Shown piece by piece: positions 39,563-47,160 of a DNA stretch of 64,000 nucleotides (its first letter is position 1; every line of letters starts with the position of its first letter). Both the position numbers and the translations under genes were made by a program. The notes beneath the pieces were generated by a model. That model saw only the letters and a list, made by a program, of their open reading frames with translations, was not told the origin of the DNA and did not search any database. The stretch is from Rhodobacter sp. SY28-1 (GTDB lineage: Bacteria; Pseudomonadota; Alphaproteobacteria; Rhodobacterales; Rhodobacteraceae), in the NCBI RefSeq assembly GCF_005222785.1, contig NZ_STGH01000001.1:62001-126000 (forward strand), read 5' to 3'.

Positions 39563-39895
39563 ATGGAAACGGTTCCGGATACAGACAAGGTGTTCAAGGC
39601 TCTGGGCGATCCCACCCGGCGCAGGCTGCTTGACCTCTTGTGCGAAGACAACGGCCAGACCCTTGGCCAGCTTTGCACGCATCTGGACATGGCACGGCAA
39701 TCAGTAACCCAGCACCTTGACCTGCTGGAGGCAGCCAATCTGGTCAGCACTGTCCGCAAGGGCCGCGAGAAGCTCCACTTCATCAACCCCGTGCCGTTGC
39801 ACGACATCTATGAACGCTGGGTCCGCAAGTTCGAAACGCAGCGCCTGACCCTGCTGCATGATCTGAAACGCGAGTTGGAAGGGAATCAGGAATGA
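39563..39895 (+). CDS. ArsR/SmtB family transcriptional regulator
   Basis: The 110-residue winged-helix repressor (METVPDTDKVFKALGDPTRRRLLDLLCE) has the recognition helix in LDMARQSVTQHLDLLEAANLVSTVRKGREKLHFIN. No cysteine metal site of the ArsR type is present, so it likely belongs to the subgroup that pairs with AHSA1-domain proteins. It is followed by exactly such a gene with a 4-base overlap. The ATG is only a few bases from the predicted transcription start, so the mRNA may be nearly leaderless; a TTG at 39,554 is a less likely start. Confidence 0.9.
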   Translation: METVPDTDKVFKALGDPTRRRLLDLLCEDNGQTLGQLCTHLDMARQSVTQHLDLLEAANLVSTVRKGREKLHFINPVPLHDIYERWVRKFETQRLTLLHDLKRELEGNQE

Positions 39896-40353
39896 CCACC
39901 GAACGCACAAGTTTTGTCTATGTCACCTTCATCTCTGCACCCCCGGAAAAGGTGTTCGAGGCCCTCACCAGCGCCGACATCACCAGCCGCTACTGGGGGC
40001 ATTCGAACGTATCGGACTGGCAGCCCGGATCGCGCTGGGACCATGTCCGCACCGAAACGGGGGTGGCGGAACTGACCGGAAAGGTGGTCGAACACATGCC
40101 ACCGTCCAGGCTGGTCATCAGTTGGGTGAACAAGTCCCAGGAAACCGAGCCCGAGGCCTATTCCCGCGTCACCTTCGACGTCATCCCCTATGACGGCATG
40201 ACCAAGCTGATCGTCACTCACGACGACCTGATCAAGGGCAGCGGCATGGAGCAGGGCGTCAGCAAGGGCTGGCCCATCGTGCTGTCCAGCCTCAAGTCCT
40301 ATCTTGAGACCGGCACCGGCCTGAACGTCTTCGCCAAACCGAAGGCCGCGTGA
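39892..40353 (+). CDS. SRPBCC (AHSA1) domain protein
   Basis: The 153-residue protein has the START/AHSA1 layout: FVYVTFISAPPEKVFEALTSADITSRYWGHSN, WQPGSRWDHVR and a C-terminal helix GMEQGVSKGWPIVLSSLKSYLETG. The family forms a hydrophobic pocket for a small ligand; eukaryotic Aha1 stimulates Hsp90, but bacterial ArsR-linked members are largely uncharacterised. It overlaps the regulator gene by 4 bases and the next gene by a TGATG junction. Confidence 0.88.
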   Translation: MTTERTSFVYVTFISAPPEKVFEALTSADITSRYWGHSNVSDWQPGSRWDHVRTETGVAELTGKVVEHMPPSRLVISWVNKSQETEPEAYSRVTFDVIPYDGMTKLIVTHDDLIKGSGMEQGVSKGWPIVLSSLKSYLETGTGLNVFAKPKAA

Positions 40354-40769
40354 TGGAGGCCCCCTTCACCGGCGGTTGCGCCTGCGGGGCGTTGCGGTAT
40401 GCGATGACGGGCCAGCCAGTCGAGCAGACCCATTGCCAATGCCGCGATTGCCAAAGACGGAGCGGCAGCGGGCATTCCTCTTGGCTGGTCTTTGCCGAAA
40501 CGCCGGGGGCTGTGGTCAGCGGGCCTGCCAGCGCATGGTCGGTTCTGGCCGAGACTGGCATGGAAAAGCGCCACGCCTTCTGCCCGATCTGCGGCACCCC
40601 GGTCTATCTGGCGTTCCCGGCCATGCCCGGCATTATCGCCGTCACCGCTGCCAGTCTGGATGACCCCGGCCGCTTTGCTCCCCGGCAGGTCACCTGGACC
40701 CGCGCCGCGCAAGCCTGGGACAGCCTGCCCCCCGGGCTGACCGCCTACGCCCAGATGCCGCCCGCCTGA
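40353..40769 (+). CDS. GFA family (glutathione-dependent formaldehyde-activating enzyme-like) protein
   Basis: The 138-residue protein has the zinc-binding cysteines of the GFA/CENP-V fold: GGCACGALRY, CQCRDCQRRSGSG and CPICGTPVYL. GFA of Paracoccus is claimed to speed S-hydroxymethylglutathione formation, but most homologues are of unknown function. Third gene of the ArsR-AHSA1-GFA operon. The ATG at 40,353 shares its A with the preceding TGA. Confidence 0.88.
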   Translation: MEAPFTGGCACGALRYAMTGQPVEQTHCQCRDCQRRSGSGHSSWLVFAETPGAVVSGPASAWSVLAETGMEKRHAFCPICGTPVYLAFPAMPGIIAVTAASLDDPGRFAPRQVTWTRAAQAWDSLPPGLTAYAQMPPA

Positions 40770-40778
40770 CCCAAATGA

Positions 40779-40804
40779 AAAGGCCCGCCAGAAGGCGGGC
40801 CTTT
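40779..40804. terminator. Bidirectional Rho-independent terminator
   Basis: AAAGGCCCGCC-AGAA-GGCGGGCCTTT, an 11-bp perfect stem with a 4-base loop and A/T arms, sits between the convergent GFA and rpsD genes and can serve both. Confidence 0.92.
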
Positions 40805-40826
40805 GCGGGGTGCGCTAGAGCACCGC

Positions 40827-41447
40827 TTAGTTCTTCGCGTAGTATTCGACGACCAGGTTCGGTTCCATCTGGACCGGATAGGGCACGTCGCCCAGGCCCG
40901 GAGTGCGAACGAACTTCGCCGTCAGCTTGTTGTTGTCGACTTCCAGATAGTCCGGAACGTCGCGCTCGGTCAGCTGGATCGCTTCCAGGATCGCCGCCAT
41001 CTGGCGCGACTTTTCGCGGACCGAGATCACGTCACCTTCCGACACGCGGTACGACGCGATGTTCACGCGCTTGCCGTTCACCAGAACGTGGCCGTGGTTG
41101 ACGAACTGGCGGGCGGCGAAAATGGTCGGGACGAACTTGGCGCGGTAGACCACCGCGTCAAGACGACGCTCCAACAGGCCGATCAGCATCTCGCCGGTGT
41201 CGCCGCGCACACGCTCGGCTTCGCCATAGATCTTGCGGAACTGCTTTTCGGTCAGGTCGCCGTAGTAGCCCTTGAGCTTCTGCTTGGCGCGCAGCTGCGT
41301 ACCGAAGTCCGACAGCTTGTTCTTCCGGCGCTGGCCGTGCTGGCCCGGGCCGTACTCGCGCTTGTTGATCGGGGACTTCGGACGGCCCCAGATGTTCTCG
41401 CCCATGCGGCGGTCGATCTTGTACTTGGCAGAGGTGCGTTTGGTCAC
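40827..41447 (-). CDS. rpsD: 30S ribosomal protein S4
   Basis: The 206-residue primary 16S rRNA-binding protein starts [49 protein letters not shown]. Its S4 RNA-binding domain is [39 protein letters not shown]. Length and sequence are standard. As in other alphaproteobacteria it is outside the alpha operon and transcribed alone. Confidence 0.99.
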   Translation of the reverse strand: MTKRTSAKYKIDRRMGENIWGRPKSPINKREYGPGQHGQRRKNKLSDFGTQLRAKQKLKGYYGDLTEKQFRKIYGEAERVRGDTGEMLIGLLERRLDAVVYRAKFVPTIFAARQFVNHGHVLVNGKRVNIASYRVSEGDVISVREKSRQMAAILEAIQLTERDVPDYLEVDNNKLTAKFVRTPGLGDVPYPVQMEPNLVVEYYAKN

Positions 41448-41536
41448 CGCTGATCTCCTTCTGTGTTACGAAGGGCGTTGTCCTTTGACCTTTCGGCCCG
41501 ACAGGCATCCCCTTGCGGGGGCCACCAACACCAATG

Positions 41537-41563
41537 AAAAGTCCCGGAATCGCTTCCGGGACT
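41537..41563 (-). terminator. Rho-independent terminator of the marR transcript
   Basis: On the minus strand AGTCCCGGAA-GCGA-TTCCGGGACT (10-bp stem, 4-base loop) is followed by TTTT. It separates the catabolic operon from rpsD. Confidence 0.9.
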
Positions 41564-41615
41564 GGCGGGCTTATACAAGGGAAACCGGGGGAGTCAACAG
41601 CAGCCCCGTCCGGGA

Positions 41616-42059
41616 TCACGCGCGAACCGGCATTGCCCAGACGCGGCGGAGAAGATGGACCAGCGTTGCACGTTCAAGCATGCTCAGCGCGGCGAAGACC
41701 CGATCCTCATGCGCCTGGACTGCGCGGGTGGCGGCCTCGGCCAGGGCGATCCCGGCTTTGGCAGGGATCAGCGCATGGCGGCGGCGGTCGCCGGGCACCG
41801 GCTCACGCGTCACCAGTCCCCGGTTCGCAAGCTCGTCGATCAACTGCACCAGGTTCGACTTTTCGATCCGCAGGACATCGGCGAGGTCGCTCTGGCTGAT
41901 GCCTGGGGTCCGGACGATCACCAGCAACGCGGAATAGGACACGGCCCGCAGGCCGAATTCGGCCAGGACCTGCGCCAGGTCGGCCTGCACCACCGTCAGC
42001 GCGCGCTTCATGTTGTAGCCGATGAACTGCGACACACCTGCGTCGAGATTGTCGTTCAC
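41616..42059 (-). CDS. MarR family regulator of hydroxycinnamate catabolism
   Basis: The 147-residue winged-helix protein has GISQSDLADVLRIEKSNLVQLIDELANRGLVTREPVPGDRRRHALIPAKAG, the MarR DNA-binding domain and wing. The start is a GTG at 42,059 with AGGAGGT upstream overlapping the stop of the previous gene. It is last in the ligase-SDR-marR operon. Regulators of this type (HcaR/CouR/FerR) release DNA when they bind hydroxycinnamoyl-CoA. The expected targets are the AT-rich sites at 44,602-44,674; that assignment is inference. Confidence 0.85.
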   Translation of the reverse strand: MNDNLDAGVSQFIGYNMKRALTVVQADLAQVLAEFGLRAVSYSALLVIVRTPGISQSDLADVLRIEKSNLVQLIDELANRGLVTREPVPGDRRRHALIPAKAGIALAEAATRAVQAHEDRVFAALSMLERATLVHLLRRVWAMPVRA

Positions 42060-42067
42060 GGGACCTC

Positions 42068-42820
42068 CTATCGTGGCGGCAGCCGGGTTCCACCATCCAG
42101 GCGGATCACCTCGGCGTTCAGATAACGGTTCGTCAGGCAGAAGACCACGGCATCGGCGAACTCGGCCGGAGTGCCAGAGCGCGAAGGGAAGGGGATCGAG
42201 GCCGAAATGCCCGCGCGCACCTCCTCGGACAGTTCGCCCAGCAGCGGCGTCTCGAAAATGCCGGGCGCAACCGTGTTCACCCGGATGCCGAAGCGCGCCA
42301 GTTCCCGCGCGGCCGGAAGGGCAAGCGAGACGATGCCCCCCTTCGACGCCGCATAGGCCGCCTGACCCAACTGCCCGTCGAACGCCGCAACGCTGGCCGT
42401 GCTGACGATTGCCCCCCGCTCGCCCCCCGCGTCGGGGGTGTTGGCGGACATCCGGGCCGCGGTCAGGCGCAGCATGTTGAACGTGCCGAACAGGTTCACC
42501 GCCACGATCTTCTGGAACGCTGCGAGGTCCATCGGCCCATCGCGCCCCACGATTCGGGACGCCCCGCCGATCCCGGCGCAATTGACCAGCCCGCGCAGGG
42601 GGCCGAATGCGGCAATCGTTCTGTCCAGCGCCGCGCCAGCCTCCGGGTCGGTCACGTCCAGCGCAAGGGCCAGGCCGTCCACTTCGGCGGCAACTGCCTC
42701 GGCACCCTTAAGGTCGATTACGGTGACCCGCGCCCCTTCCGCCGCAAGCCTTCGTGCGGTCGCGGCCCCCAGCCCCGATCCGGCCCCCGTCACCGCCACA
42801 TGAGTCCCCTGCAGTTCCAT
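42068..42820 (-). CDS. Short-chain dehydrogenase, 3-hydroxyacyl-CoA dehydrogenase-like
   Basis: The 250-residue SDR has the TGAGSGLG cofactor loop (residues 11-18), an aspartate after strand 2 (VIDLKG) favouring NAD, NCAG, and the catalytic Ser and YAASK. It resembles type 2 (HSD17B10) 3-hydroxyacyl-CoA dehydrogenases. In the proposed pathway it would oxidise 3-hydroxy-3-(4-hydroxyaryl)propionyl-CoA to the beta-keto thioester. It directly follows the ligase gene (adjacent stop and start). Confidence 0.85.
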   Translation of the reverse strand: MELQGTHVAVTGAGSGLGAATARRLAAEGARVTVIDLKGAEAVAAEVDGLALALDVTDPEAGAALDRTIAAFGPLRGLVNCAGIGGASRIVGRDGPMDLAAFQKIVAVNLFGTFNMLRLTAARMSANTPDAGGERGAIVSTASVAAFDGQLGQAAYAASKGGIVSLALPAARELARFGIRVNTVAPGIFETPLLGELSEEVRAGISASIPFPSRSGTPAEFADAVVFCLTNRYLNAEVIRLDGGTRLPPR

Positions 42821-44563
42821 CTATGCCTCTCCGTACAGTGCCGCGACTTCGTCGGGTCTCTCGCGCAGGACCGCGCGCTGGTTGATCGAGCCCTTGTCGG
42901 TGACTTCGCCCCTTTCGAACCGCAGGGGCGAGGCGAGGAAGCGGGCCTTCACCACGCGCGTCGCGCTGCCACCGCCCATCGCGCGCATCCGCGTTAGCCC
43001 CGCGTCGACCAGGGCCATCGCCTCGGGATCGCCATTCAGGTCATCCGGAAGGTCCCGCCCCAGCGCCTGCTGCAACCGCGCCCGGTTGGGAAGCAGCAAG
43101 GCCCGCAGATCGTCACGCTCGGGCCCCGCGATGACCGCATCGGTGATGATCCCCTCCATCGCCGCGACCAGTGCCGCCCGCACCTCCTGCACCGAAACCC
43201 AGGTGCCCGAGGCCAGCTTGAAGTTCTCGGCCAGCCGACCGTCGAACACGAAGCCCTGCGCCGGATCGCCCGGAACCGCAAAGCGCAGCGCGTCGCCCAG
43301 CCGGTAGAAGCCTTCCTCATCGAAGGCCTGCGCCGTCAGATCAGGATCGCGCCAATAGCCGGGCGTCACCGACGGGCTTTTCAGCCGCGCCTCCAGCTTT
43401 CCTTCCGCCGGAACCAGTTTCAGGACCACTCCGACAGCCGGAATTCCGATATTGCCCGGCGCCGGCTTTGCGTCGGTGTGATACAGTGCAAAGGGTCCGG
43501 TCTCGGTCGCGCCCAGGCCCGAGACAACCGGCACCCCGCCCGGCACATGCCGCGCGGACAGGGTCGCCAGACGGTCCCAGACGGGCTGGCTCATCCCGGC
43601 GCCCGCGTACATCAGCATCCGCAGGCGCGAGAAGAAGTGCCCGGCAAGGGCCTTGTCCGTCTCCAGCCGGTCCAGGATGAACTGATAGCCGATCGGCACG
43701 TTGAAGTACCAGGTCGGCGCCACCTCGCCCAGGTTCTGCAGGGTCGCGGCGATGCCATCGGGTGTCGGGCGGCCGTGGTCGATATGGTAGGTCCCGCCAT
43801 TCCAGATCGCCATGTTGAAGACCTTGTTGCCCGAAGCCGTGTGGTTCCACGGCGCCCAGTCCAGCAGGACCGGGGGTTCGATCTTCAGAAAGTCATAGGC
43901 CTCGCGCACCATCGCCTGATTGGCGGTCAGCATGCCGTGGGTCTGGATCACCGCCTTGGGCTTGCCGGTCGTGCCCGAGGTGAACAGGAACTTGGCGACC
44001 GTCGCGGCGGTCACCGCAGCATGGGCGGCGGCAACCTCTGGGCCAGCGCTTTGCCGCGCCAGCGCCTGGATATCCGTTGCCGCAAGCACCGGGACGCCGG
44101 GCAGATGCACCGCAAAGGCCGGATTGCCGGGCTCGTCGGCCAGCACGGCGCCAGGGCTCAGCTGCACGGCGACCTGACCCAGCTTCTCGCCACCGTGCCC
44201 GGCATAGGCCGGGGCGATGGCGGCCGAGGGAATGCCGACATGCTGCGCGCCAAGCGCAGCCAAAGCATGTGCCAGCGAATTTCCGGCCACGATCAGCAGC
44301 GGGCGCTCAGCCGACAGACCCATCGCCAGCAGCGCCCCGCCAAGGGCCGCAATCGCCTTGGCCGCCTGACCATAGGTCATCCGCACCCAGCCCTCGCCCT
44401 GCCGTTCGGCCATCCAGACACGGTCCGGGTCGGTCGCGGCCCAGTGCAGAAGCCGGTCGTTGATCGTCACCGGATGTGGCGGCAGTTCCCCCTCGACCCA
44501 GATCAGATGGCTGCCATCGTCGCGGATGACATGTTGCAGGGCAGGACGCTGCGGTTCGGTCAT
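42821..44563 (-). CDS. Feruloyl/p-coumaroyl-CoA synthetase (AMP-forming acyl-CoA ligase)
   Basis: The 580-residue ANL-superfamily enzyme has the P-loop FLFTSGTTGKPKAV (residues 193-206), the adenylate motif GLGATETGPF, YRLGDALRF with the ribose-binding aspartate, and a C-terminal domain ending in ERGEVTDKGSINQRAVL. The long form with APWNHTASGNKVFNMAIWNGGTYHIDHGRP resembles feruloyl-CoA synthases of the Fcs type. It activates hydroxycinnamates with ATP and CoA. The ATG at 44,563 is used; an earlier TTG adds four residues. First gene of the operon, divergent from the hydratase gene. Confidence 0.85.
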   Translation of the reverse strand: MTEPQRPALQHVIRDDGSHLIWVEGELPPHPVTINDRLLHWAATDPDRVWMAERQGEGWVRMTYGQAAKAIAALGGALLAMGLSAERPLLIVAGNSLAHALAALGAQHVGIPSAAIAPAYAGHGGEKLGQVAVQLSPGAVLADEPGNPAFAVHLPGVPVLAATDIQALARQSAGPEVAAAHAAVTAATVAKFLFTSGTTGKPKAVIQTHGMLTANQAMVREAYDFLKIEPPVLLDWAPWNHTASGNKVFNMAIWNGGTYHIDHGRPTPDGIAATLQNLGEVAPTWYFNVPIGYQFILDRLETDKALAGHFFSRLRMLMYAGAGMSQPVWDRLATLSARHVPGGVPVVSGLGATETGPFALYHTDAKPAPGNIGIPAVGVVLKLVPAEGKLEARLKSPSVTPGYWRDPDLTAQAFDEEGFYRLGDALRFAVPGDPAQGFVFDGRLAENFKLASGTWVSVQEVRAALVAAMEGIITDAVIAGPERDDLRALLLPNRARLQQALGRDLPDDLNGDPEAMALVDAGLTRMRAMGGGSATRVVKARFLASPLRFERGEVTDKGSINQRAVLRERPDEVAALYGEA

Positions 44564-44601
44564 GACTCCCCCCAAGACAAGGACGAACTCCTCCTCCGAC
44601 C

Positions 44602-44674
44602 GTTATATCACATAATGATTGGTCCAAAGAAAAATGCAAGACTTGTGTGAGGCAAAACCATTATATAGGATAAC
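44602..44674. promoter_or_regulatory. Two AT-rich MarR-type operator sites in the divergent promoter
   Basis: GTTATATCACATAATG (44,602-44,617) and CATTATATAGGATAAC (44,659-44,674) are imperfect inverted copies of each other (shared GTTAT...ATAATG), 41 bases apart and far more AT-rich than the surroundings. On the minus strand a TTGCAT box is followed after 17 bases by ATTATG, which lies in the first site. The ribosome site GAGGGAGG precedes the start at 44,694. Confidence 0.6.
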
Positions 44675-44693
44675 TAAATCGAGGGAGGACCAG

Positions 44694-45476
44694 ATGACCG
44701 CCGACACCCCCATCCTGTATGAACTGCGCGGCGACATCGCGCTGATCGGGTTGAACCGCGAACCCAAGCGAAATGCCATTTCCGACCGCGTGGTCGAGGC
44801 GCTGCACTTGGCCGTCGAACGCGCGCAAGATGAGGCGAAGGCTGCCGTGCTGTGGGGTGAAGGCAAGCATTTCTGCGCGGGCCTCGACCTTGCCGAACAT
44901 GCCGAAAAGCCGTTAATCGCTGCCGTCAAGGGCTCACGCCGCTGGCACCGGGTCTTTGACGGCATCGAACGCGGCGGCATCCCCTTTGTCGCGGCGCTGC
45001 AGGGTGGTGTGGTCGGCGGCGGCTTCGAACTTGCCGCCGCAGCGCATGTCCGGGTGGCCGACGCGACTGCCTTCTTTGGCCTGCCGGAAGGCCAGCGCGG
45101 CATCTTCGTCGGCGGTGGCGGATCGGTCCGCATCGCCCGGCTGATCGGGGCGCAGCGCATGGGGGACATGATGCTGACTGGCCGCACCGTCTCGCCCCAG
45201 CAGATGGAGGTCTGGGGCGGTGTTTCATACGTCGTCGAGGCCGGGCAGGCGCTGACCCGCGCCATCGAGTTGGCGACCGTGGCGGCCAGCAATGCCGCGA
45301 TGTCGAACTATGCCATCATCAACGCGCTGCCCCGCATCCGCGACATGTCGTCCGAAGACGGGCTTTTCGTCGAAAGCCTGATGTCCTCGCTGACGTCCGT
45401 GACCCCCGAGGCGACCGAACGCCTGCGCGCTTTTCTCGACAAGCGCGTGGCAAAGCTGGAGGCACCCAAGGAATGA
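44694..45476 (+). CDS. Enoyl-CoA hydratase (crotonase family), hydroxycinnamoyl-CoA hydratase candidate
   Basis: The 260-residue crotonase has the oxyanion-hole segments HFCAGLDL and GGVVGGGFEL. Both acid/base glutamates of true hydratases are present, E112 in GGGFEL and E132 in FGLPEGQRG. In the proposed route it adds water across feruloyl- or p-coumaroyl-CoA. It is shorter than, and differs from, the vanillin-forming hydratase/aldolases (Ech), which supports a beta-oxidative rather than a retro-aldol route; this is inference. It overlaps the next gene by 4 bases. Confidence 0.82.
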   Translation: MTADTPILYELRGDIALIGLNREPKRNAISDRVVEALHLAVERAQDEAKAAVLWGEGKHFCAGLDLAEHAEKPLIAAVKGSRRWHRVFDGIERGGIPFVAALQGGVVGGGFELAAAAHVRVADATAFFGLPEGQRGIFVGGGGSVRIARLIGAQRMGDMMLTGRTVSPQQMEVWGGVSYVVEAGQALTRAIELATVAASNAAMSNYAIINALPRIRDMSSEDGLFVESLMSSLTSVTPEATERLRAFLDKRVAKLEAPKE

Positions 45477-46348
45477 ACCTCGACGACCTGATCGCCATCG
45501 ACTTCCACACCCATGCCGAAGAGCCGTGTGACTGCGGCCGGGATGACGGCTACAACGAGTTTCAGGCCGGCATGGCCGCCTATTTCCGTAATCCGGCGGG
45601 CGCGCACGGCATGCTGCCCACCGTCCCCGAAACCGCCGCCTACTTCCGCGACCGCAAGATCGCCGCGGTGATCTTTGGCGTCGATGCCGAACGCGAGACC
45701 GGCTTTCGCCGCCATTCCAACGAGGACATCGCGCGCCTCGCCGCCGAGAACGGCGACATCCTGATCCCCTTCGCCTCGATCGACCCAGCCAAGGGCAAGA
45801 CCGGCGCGCGCGAGGCTCGGCGTCTGGTGCGGGACTTCGGGGTCAAGGGCTTCAAGTTCCACCCGACCATGCAGGGCTTCTATCCCAACGACCGCATGGC
45901 CTATCCCCTGTACGAGGCCATCGCCGAGGAAGGTGCGATTGCGCTCTTCCACACCGGGCAGACCGGGGTGGGGTCGGGCATGCGGGGCGGCATGGGGATG
46001 CGGTTGAAGTATTCGAACCCGATCCACATCGACGACGTTGCCGTGGATTTCCCCGACATGCAGATCGTCCTGGCGCATCCGTCCTTTCCCTGGACCGAGG
46101 AAGGTCTGGCCGTCGCTCAGCACAAGCCGAATGTCTGGATCGACATGTCGGGATGGTCGCCGAAGTACTTCCCGCCGCAGTTCGTGCATTACGCCAACAC
46201 GATCCTGAAGCATAAGATGCTGTTCGGCTCGGACTGGCCCGCGATCACGCCCGACCGCTGGCTGAAGGACTTTGAGGCCATCGCGATCCGGGACGAGGTC
46301 CGTCCGCTGATCCTGAAGGAAAACGCCCGGCGTCTATTGAAGATGTAA
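45473..46348 (+). CDS. ACMSD-like metal-dependent hydrolase, aryl beta-ketoacyl-CoA hydrolase candidate
   Basis: The 291-residue amidohydrolase-2 family protein has DFHTHAE (H12, H14 metal ligands), GFKFHPTMQGFYPND, LFHTGQTG, LAHPSFPW and the late aspartate in FGSDWP. Family members include ACMSD decarboxylases. In the Agrobacterium and Rhodococcus hydroxycinnamate pathways a protein of this type hydrolyses the aryl beta-ketoacyl-CoA to the benzoate plus acetyl-CoA. Its position between the hydratase and LigM-like genes fits that role. Its stop codon overlaps a GntR-type operator. Confidence 0.8.
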   Translation: MNLDDLIAIDFHTHAEEPCDCGRDDGYNEFQAGMAAYFRNPAGAHGMLPTVPETAAYFRDRKIAAVIFGVDAERETGFRRHSNEDIARLAAENGDILIPFASIDPAKGKTGAREARRLVRDFGVKGFKFHPTMQGFYPNDRMAYPLYEAIAEEGAIALFHTGQTGVGSGMRGGMGMRLKYSNPIHIDDVAVDFPDMQIVLAHPSFPWTEEGLAVAQHKPNVWIDMSGWSPKYFPPQFVHYANTILKHKMLFGSDWPAITPDRWLKDFEAIAIRDEVRPLILKENARRLLKM

Positions 46349-46358
46349 TGTATACATT
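46347..46358. promoter_or_regulatory. GntR/FCD-type operator, site 1
   Basis: AATGTATACATT is a perfect 12-bp palindrome of the (N)TGTATACA(N) type bound by FCD-domain GntR proteins. It lies 40 bases before the gntR start. Confidence 0.65.
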
Positions 46359-46397
46359 TGGACCGGGACGGGTTAGCCACGCCTTGTATCCATTCCG

Positions 46398-47081
46398 GTG
46401 ACCGCCGTGTCCGACGCCAAGACCTCTCACAGCCAACGCGCGCTGATCACCCTGCGCCAGCGCATCCTGTCCGGAGCGTTGCCGGGCGGCACGCGGCTGG
46501 CCGAAGTGGCCCTTGCCGACGAACTGGGAATCTCCCGCACCCCGATCCGCGCCGCCCTGTCTCGGCTGGCCGAAGAGGCACTGCTGGAAAGAAAGGGCGC
46601 AGGCTTTGTCGTCCGCCGCTTTGATCTGGCCGACGTGGTCGACGCGATCGAACTGCGGGGCGTGCTGGAAGGCACTGCCGCGCGACTGGCCGCCGAACGC
46701 GGGGTCTTGCCCGCAGACCTGGCGGAAGCTGATGAAATACTTGGCAAAATCGACATCGCGCTGGCCGACCCCCTCGACCTCGATGCCTATTCCAACCTGA
46801 ACAGCCGCTTTCACGCGCTCTTGGCCCGGATGGCCCAAAGCCCGGTTCTGCAGACCGAGATCGCCCGCATTTCGGGCCTGCCCTTCGCCGGCCCCTCGGC
46901 CTTCATCGAGGACACCCGCGCCCGGCAGCTGGCGACCACCTTGACCCTGGCGCAGTCCCAGCACCGCGCGATCATCGAGGCCATCACCGCCCGCGAAGGC
47001 GCAAGGGCCGAGGCCTTGGCCCGCGAGCACGCCCGCGCCGCCCGCCGCAATGCCGAGGACCTGCTGGCGCGACAGCGCTGA
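46398..47081 (+). CDS. GntR family regulator (FCD domain), VanR-like
   Basis: The 227-residue protein has an N-terminal winged helix (QRALITLRQRILSGALPGGTRLAEVALADELGISRTPIRAALSRLAEEALLER) and a C-terminal all-helical FCD ligand domain (about residues 80-220). Both candidate starts are GTG (46,398 or 46,407). VanR-type FCD regulators repress vanillate demethylase genes and are released by vanillate. Here the demethylase is the next gene and operator-like palindromes flank the regulator, so autoregulation plus control of the demethylase is likely. Confidence 0.85.
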   Translation: MTAVSDAKTSHSQRALITLRQRILSGALPGGTRLAEVALADELGISRTPIRAALSRLAEEALLERKGAGFVVRRFDLADVVDAIELRGVLEGTAARLAAERGVLPADLAEADEILGKIDIALADPLDLDAYSNLNSRFHALLARMAQSPVLQTEIARISGLPFAGPSAFIEDTRARQLATTLTLAQSQHRAIIEAITAREGARAEALAREHARAARRNAEDLLARQR

Positions 47082-47145
47082 ATGTATGCAATCTGCGCGA
47101 TTGCGGCTTGATTTCCGCCCGAAATCTGCGCTGAATGTACACATT
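47081..47145. promoter_or_regulatory. GntR-type operator sites 2 and 3 upstream of the demethylase gene
   Basis: AATGTATGCAAT (47,081-47,092, imperfect) and AATGTACACATT (47,134-47,145, 5-2-5 inverted repeat) repeat the motif at 46,347. Site 3 is 15 bases before the demethylase ATG and next to its ribosome site AAGGGAGG. Confidence 0.6.
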
Positions 47146-47160
47146 CCAAGGGAGGAACCC

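Noticed and set aside
44694..45476. Vanillin-forming feruloyl-CoA hydratase/lyase (Ech/HCHL)
   Set aside because: The protein lacks the longer Ech sequence pattern and the region has no vanillin dehydrogenase; the SDR and ACMSD-like genes fit the beta-oxidative route better.
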